Shown here: piece by piece, positions 6,145 to 9,815 of the stretch
Position numbering within the stretch: position 1 is the first letter of the stretch
Layout of the letters: each line of letters begins with the position of its first letter
Origin: CAVPGH01 sp046726955
Lineage (GTDB): Bacteria; Acidobacteriota; Vicinamibacteria; Fen-336
Direction: 5' to 3'
Assembly: GCA_046726955.1 (NCBI GenBank)
Contig: JBKPBQ010000314.1
Span: 1-9,815, forward strand
Length of the DNA: 9,815 nt
Notes under the pieces: model-generated
Told to the model about the DNA's origin: nothing
Database searches by the model: none
Seen by the model: only the letters and a program-made list of their open reading frames with translations
Position numbers and translations under genes: made by a program

Positions 6145-7755
6145 ATGAGACCGCTCGGCGTGGCTCTCGCCCTGTGCGTCGCGGCGCCGCCCCTCGCGGC
6201 CCAGACCGTCGACGATCCCGCCCTCCACGTGCAGCTCGTCACGGGCGGGCTCAGCACTCCCACCTCGATGGCGTTCGTGGCCCCGGGGGACATCCTCGTC
6301 CTGCAGAAGAACGACGGCAAGGTGCGGCGCGTCCGCAACGGCGTCCTCCAGGCGGCGCCCGTCCTCGACCTCCCCGTCAGCTTCGACAGCGAGCGCGGCC
6401 TCCTCGGCATCGCGGTGAGCCGCGACGACCCGCCGCACGTCTTCCTCTACTTCACCGAGGCCGCCGCCGACGGCCAGCCGCCCATCGCCAACCGCGTCTA
6501 CCGCTACACCTGGAATGCGGGTCCGGGCACGCTCACGAATCCCCAGCTCGTCCTCGACCTTCCGGCGACGCCGGGCCCCAACCACGACGGAGGCGTCATC
6601 ACGCTGGACGCCCAGGGCCGGCTCTACGCGGTGATCGGGGACCTCAACCGGAGCGGCCAGCTCCAGAACCACCCCGAGGGCGCGGCCCCCGACAACACGT
6701 CGGTCATCTTCCGCGTCAACCCGGACGGCACACCCGCGGCGGGCAACCCGTTCACTCCCTACTGCTCGCTCACCACGACGCAGACCTGCACGTCGAACGC
6801 GGGGTGTCCGGTCGGCCAGACCTGCCAGACGCAGGTCGCCCGCTACTACGCCTACGGCGTGCGCAACAGCTTCGGCCTGGCCATCGACCCGGTGACGGGA
6901 ACGCTCTGGGACACGGAGAACGGACCGACCGACTACGACGAGATAAACCGCGTCGCTCCCGGGTTCAACAGCGGCTGGAACCAGATCATGGGCCCGAACT
7001 CCCGCGACCCCCAGGACGTGACGGACCTCTTCCACATGCCGGGGGCGGGAGAGACCTACGGCGACCCGGAGTTCTCCTGGCTCGCCACGATCGCGCCCAC
7101 CGCGATCCTCTTCCCGCGCGGCCTCGGCCCGAGCTACGACAACGTCGTCCTCATCGGCGACGTGAATACCGGCAACCTCTACCGCCTGCCCCTCAACGCG
7201 ACGCGGACCGGCTTCGAGGTCGCCGGGATCCCCGGCCTCGCCGACCTCGTGGCCGACAGCACGGCCGAGCGAGACGAGCTCAAGATGGGGAGCGGCTTCG
7301 GGGGCATCACGGACCTCGAGGAAGGACCGGACGGCTCGGTGTACGCGGTGTCGATCGGCCTCGGCGCGATCTACCGGATCTCCGGACCCGGCCGCGACTA
7401 TCACACGGTGACGTCGTGCCGGCTGCTCGACACGCGGAGCTCGACGCCGCTCGTTTCCGGGGTGGAGCGGCTCGTGAGCGTGAGCGGCGCCTGCGGCGTG
7501 CCCGCCGGCGCCCGCGCCGTCGCGGTGAACGTCGCGGTCACCGGGCCCTCGGGCGTCGGCAACGTGACGCTCTACGCGGGCAACGCGGGGCCGCCGGTCG
7601 CGAGCGCCCTCAACTTCTCCGCCGGGCAGACGCGGTCGAGCAACGCGATCGTCGCCCTCTCGTCGGACGGCCTGGGCCGGATCAAGGCGCGGGCGTCCGT
7701 GGCGGGCGGCGGAACGACGCACCTCATCCTGGACGTGGCCGGGTACTTCGAGTAG
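6145..7755 (+). CDS. Secreted glucose/sorbosone-dehydrogenase-like six-bladed beta-propeller with C-terminal 'DVAGYF' domain (536 aa)
   Basis: An exported protein of the GSDH family (soluble PQQ sugar dehydrogenase fold). The signal peptide is residues 1-19, with likely cleavage between Ala19 and Gln20. The propeller spans about 28-413: PTSMAF, RGLLGIAVS, NHDGG with His147 (catalytic-base position), RLYAVIGD, GVRNSFGLAIDP with Arg240-Asn241, DTENGPTDYDEINR and GPDGSVYAV. A four-cysteine insert (Cys207, 215, 221, 227) interrupts it before RYYAYGVRNSFG. A C-terminal beta-rich domain (418-536) runs from CRLLDTR to DVAGYFE with Cys425 and Cys450. I know this tail from secreted Acidobacteriota proteins; its role is unclear and may be surface display or carbohydrate contact. 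The Lys and two Arg that hold PQQ in the Acinetobacter enzyme appear replaced (Asn341, Gly387, Thr389), so PQQ use is doubtful. It is last in the operon and has its own strong ribosome binding site. Confidence 0.88.
   Translation: MRPLGVALALCVAAPPLAAQTVDDPALHVQLVTGGLSTPTSMAFVAPGDILVLQKNDGKVRRVRNGVLQAAPVLDLPVSFDSERGLLGIAVSRDDPPHVFLYFTEAAADGQPPIANRVYRYTWNAGPGTLTNPQLVLDLPATPGPNHDGGVITLDAQGRLYAVIGDLNRSGQLQNHPEGAAPDNTSVIFRVNPDGTPAAGNPFTPYCSLTTTQTCTSNAGCPVGQTCQTQVARYYAYGVRNSFGLAIDPVTGTLWDTENGPTDYDEINRVAPGFNSGWNQIMGPNSRDPQDVTDLFHMPGAGETYGDPEFSWLATIAPTAILFPRGLGPSYDNVVLIGDVNTGNLYRLPLNATRTGFEVAGIPGLADLVADSTAERDELKMGSGFGGITDLEEGPDGSVYAVSIGLGAIYRISGPGRDYHTVTSCRLLDTRSSTPLVSGVERLVSVSGACGVPAGARAVAVNVAVTGPSGVGNVTLYAGNAGPPVASALNFSAGQTRSSNAIVALSSDGLGRIKARASVAGGGTTHLILDVAGYFE
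7724..7755. other. 32-base convergent overlap of two coding ends
   Basis: The plus-strand beta-propeller gene stops at 7753-7755 and the minus-strand sulfatase-like gene stops at 7726-7724, so the last ten or so codons of each are antisense to the other. There is no spacer for an intrinsic terminator, and transcripts from the two units must overlap. Confidence 0.85.
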
Positions 7756-9815
7756 CCGCCTCGCGGCGGCAGCGCTCGGCGATCTTCTTCTCGTCCGCCG
7801 CCGCGAACGCGTCGGCGAGCGACCGCCAGACCTCGGCGCGCCGGGGCCCGATGGCGAGCGCCCGCTCGAGGAAGGCGATGCCCTCGGCCCGGCGCCCCAG
7901 CATCACGAGGGCGTGGCCGAGGAGCACGAGAGCCCGAGGATGTCCGGGGTTCCGGTCGAGCACGCGCGCGGCCGCCTCCGCCGCCCGCTCGTACTCGGGG
8001 ACGGCGAGGTAGGCGGTGGACACGTCGAGGAGGGCGTCGAGGTCGTCTCGCTCGGCCGCCGTCTCCAGGTAGGGCAGCGCCTCGCGCGGCCGGCCGGAGG
8101 CGACGAGCAGACGCCCCATCGCCTGGCGCGCCTTCTCGTGAGCGGGCTCGCGTGCGAGCACGTCCGACAGGATCTTTCGGGCCTCTTCGTAGCTCGCTCG
8201 CGCGGTCAGCGTTTCCGCGAGGTTGACGCGCGTCACGAGGTCGTACGCGGGCGCCTGCTCGGCGGCGATCCGAAGCTCGCGCTCCGAGTCTTCGAGCCGT
8301 CCCTCGTCGCGCAGGAGCTGGCCGTAGTACTGGCGGATCACCGGCCGGTCGGGGTCGAGGGCGAGCGTCCGCGCGAAGGCCTTCTCGGCGAGATCGAGCT
8401 GTCCGCCCCGGTACGCGACCGAGGCCATCACGAAGTGGGCGAACGGGCTGCCTGGATCCTTCTCGAGGATCGTGGCTATCTCGCGGATGGCGGGAGCGAT
8501 CGCCGGTCCGGTCGCGGTCTGCAGCGACTCGAGCCGCTCGTAGAGGCCCACGAGACGCCGCGGGTCGGGCAGCCCTGGCTCGTCGAGGCTCCCGCCGCCT
8601 CCCCCGCCCGCCGCGTAGCCCAGGCTGCGCAGACGCTCCTCCTGCTCGGGGCTCAGGGCCACGGGACGCGCGGTGTCGCCGCCGGGCGCCATCGAGGCGA
8701 CGGCCGCCTCCAGGCTGCGGCGCAGACGCTCGAGGCGGTCCCGCTCGTCGCCCGCGCGGTTCCGCGTTTCGCGGGGATCGCTCGAGAGATCGAACAGCTC
8801 GGGCTCGGAGCCGAGGACGACCTTCCACTCGCCGTCGCGCAGGCTGCGCAGGCTGGACCACCGGCAGTTCAGCCGGCCGAAGAGGGCTTCTGAATAGAGT
8901 CCCTCGGCCGGGAGGCGCTTCCCAACGAGTGACGGCCTCAGATCACGGCCGGGCAGATCGGGCGCCTCGCGGCCGACGAGCTGGAGCAACGTCGGGGCCA
9001 GATCGATCGTTCCGACGGGTTCGTCGACGACCAGTCCCCCAGGTACGCCGGGCCCAGCCAAGACCAGCGGCACGCGCAGCGTCGACTCATAAAGAAGGAT
9101 GCCGTGCCCCGTCTCGCCGTGCTCGCCGAGCCCCTCGCCGTGGTCCGCCAGCACGGCCACGACGGTGTCGCGGTCGTGCCCGGCGGCTCTCAGGGCCTCG
9201 AGGATCCGCCCGAGCTGCTCGTCGGCGAAGGCGATCTCGCCGTCGTACGGCCGCTCGGCGAACGTCTCGCGATACGGAGAAGGCGGCGCGTAGGGCGCGT
9301 GGGGATCGTAGAAGTGGACCCAGGCGAAGAAGGGCTCTTTGGCGGCGCGGGTCCGCTCGAGCCACGCGACGGCGGCGTCCGCCACCTCATTCGCCGGACG
9401 CTCCGCCCCCTGGCCGATGCCGGGGTTCGGGTGCAGTCCCTCGCTGAACTCGTCGAAGCCCTGGCCGAAGCCGAAGGCGGCGGCCACGGGATACGCGGCC
9501 ACGAAGGCGGCGGTGCGGTAGCCCGCGCGCTCGAGACGCGTGGCGAGGGTGAGGTGCCGGGCGTCGAGGAGGAAGGTGACGTTCTCGCGGACGCCGTGCC
9601 GGGGCGGCGGGAGGCCGGTGAGGATCGTCGCGTGGGAAGGGCCGGTGAGGGGAGCCGCGGTCGTCGCGTTCGCGAAGCGCGCGCCGCGGCGGGCGAGGCC
9701 GTCGAGCGTGGGCGTCGCGGCCTGCGCGTAGCCGTAGGCGCCGACGTGGTCGGCGCGAAGCGTGTCGATGGTCACGAGGACGAGACTGCGTTTGGCCGGT
9801 CGCGCAGTCCAGACC
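7724..9815 (-). CDS. Sulfatase-like/TPR fusion protein with threonine nucleophile; N-terminus beyond the right edge (696 aa visible)
   Basis: The fourth member of the family here. The frame is open to the right edge, and the conserved first strand (SLVLVTIDTLRAD) is already running, so the start and signal peptide lie outside. GTG9775 is inside that strand and is not a credible start. Numbering from the first visible codon: Asp17; Thr57 in T-G-P-S-H; His172 in FYDPHAPYAPP; Asp224-His225 in LADHGEGLGEHG; His237. LFDLSSDPRETRN (340-352) and RLRSLGY (394-400) are followed by a six-glycine linker (403-408). About eight TPR-like units then fill 420-685. The short basic tail RSTRPRPG is encoded antisense to the last codons of the propeller gene. 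It resembles the plus-strand member (PPRHGVR after the nucleophile loop) more than the left pair. As in the others, Thr replaces the sulfatase Cys/Ser, so phospho-substrate chemistry is more likely than sulfate-ester hydrolysis. Confidence 0.9.
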   Translation of the reverse strand, partial: VWTARPAKRSLVLVTIDTLRADHVGAYGYAQAATPTLDGLARRGARFANATTAAPLTGPSHATILTGLPPPRHGVRENVTFLLDARHLTLATRLERAGYRTAAFVAAYPVAAAFGFGQGFDEFSEGLHPNPGIGQGAERPANEVADAAVAWLERTRAAKEPFFAWVHFYDPHAPYAPPSPYRETFAERPYDGEIAFADEQLGRILEALRAAGHDRDTVVAVLADHGEGLGEHGETGHGILLYESTLRVPLVLAGPGVPGGLVVDEPVGTIDLAPTLLQLVGREAPDLPGRDLRPSLVGKRLPAEGLYSEALFGRLNCRWSSLRSLRDGEWKVVLGSEPELFDLSSDPRETRNRAGDERDRLERLRRSLEAAVASMAPGGDTARPVALSPEQEERLRSLGYAAGGGGGGSLDEPGLPDPRRLVGLYERLESLQTATGPAIAPAIREIATILEKDPGSPFAHFVMASVAYRGGQLDLAEKAFARTLALDPDRPVIRQYYGQLLRDEGRLEDSERELRIAAEQAPAYDLVTRVNLAETLTARASYEEARKILSDVLAREPAHEKARQAMGRLLVASGRPREALPYLETAAERDDLDALLDVSTAYLAVPEYERAAEAAARVLDRNPGHPRALVLLGHALVMLGRRAEGIAFLERALAIGPRRAEVWRSLADAFAAADEKKIAERCRREAATRSTRPRPG

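Noticed and set aside
3957..6410. An 817-codon minus-strand open frame
   Set aside because: It is antisense to the plus-strand sulfatase-like gene and reflects the scarcity of stop codons in GC-rich antisense frames. No recognisable motif is present.
5986..7722. A 578-codon minus-strand open frame antisense to the beta-propeller gene
   Set aside because: The composition is Arg/Val/Asp-rich shadow sequence without domains, and the plus-strand gene has strong family motifs, a signal peptide and a ribosome binding site.
6174..8012. A 612-codon plus-strand open frame offset from the beta-propeller gene
   Set aside because: It is a frame-shifted shadow, extremely Arg/Pro-rich, and it runs into the opposite-strand TPR region.
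9773..9775. GTG as the start of the right-hand sulfatase-like gene
   Set aside because: It lies inside the conserved LVLVTIDTLRAD strand, would remove the signal peptide, and the frame is open to the window edge.

Overview
The window is very GC-rich and almost fully coding. It looks like a chromosomal segment from an Acidobacteriota-type bacterium. This rests on three things: several sulfatase-fold/TPR fusion lipoproteins packed together, a secreted beta-propeller protein ending in a 'CRLLDTR ... DVAGYFE' tail that I associate from memory with secreted proteins of that phylum, and the codon bias. The lineage is an inference. No rRNA, tRNA, CRISPR array, insertion sequence or phage gene is visible.

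Layout. Two minus-strand genes occupy the left end. A 704-residue sulfatase-like/TPR lipoprotein (448-2562) is followed through a 4-base ATGA overlap by a close tandem paralog, of which only the first 150 residues lie in the window (1-451). A 60-base divergent spacer (2563-2622) carries overlapping candidate -10 boxes on both strands and a small inverted repeat. To its right is a plus-strand operon. It starts with a secreted alpha/beta-hydrolase with a TPR-like C-terminus (2623-3987). Next, through a GTGA overlap, comes a second-type sulfatase-like/TPR protein (3984-6131). After 13 bases and a strong Shine-Dalgarno comes a secreted glucose/sorbosone-dehydrogenase-like beta-propeller (6145-7755). 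A fourth sulfatase-like/TPR protein (7724-9815, minus strand, N-terminus outside the window) converges on this operon, and the two coding ends overlap by 32 bases.

How they may work together. Every gene whose N-terminus is visible has an export or lipoprotein signal, and every protein visible at full length except the propeller carries TPR-type helical repeats. All four sulfatase-like proteins have threonine where true sulfatases have the formylglycine cysteine or serine, with a T-x-P-[SA]-H signature, plus an Asp-His metal pair. They are therefore better read as metal-dependent phosphodiesterases, phosphatases or phospho-group transferases of the alkaline-phosphatase superfamily than as formylglycine sulfatases. 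The propeller appears to lack the residues that bind PQQ in characterised soluble glucose dehydrogenase. My reading is a cell-envelope enzyme cluster, built by duplication, that acts on an unknown extracytoplasmic substrate. The substrate cannot be read from the sequence.
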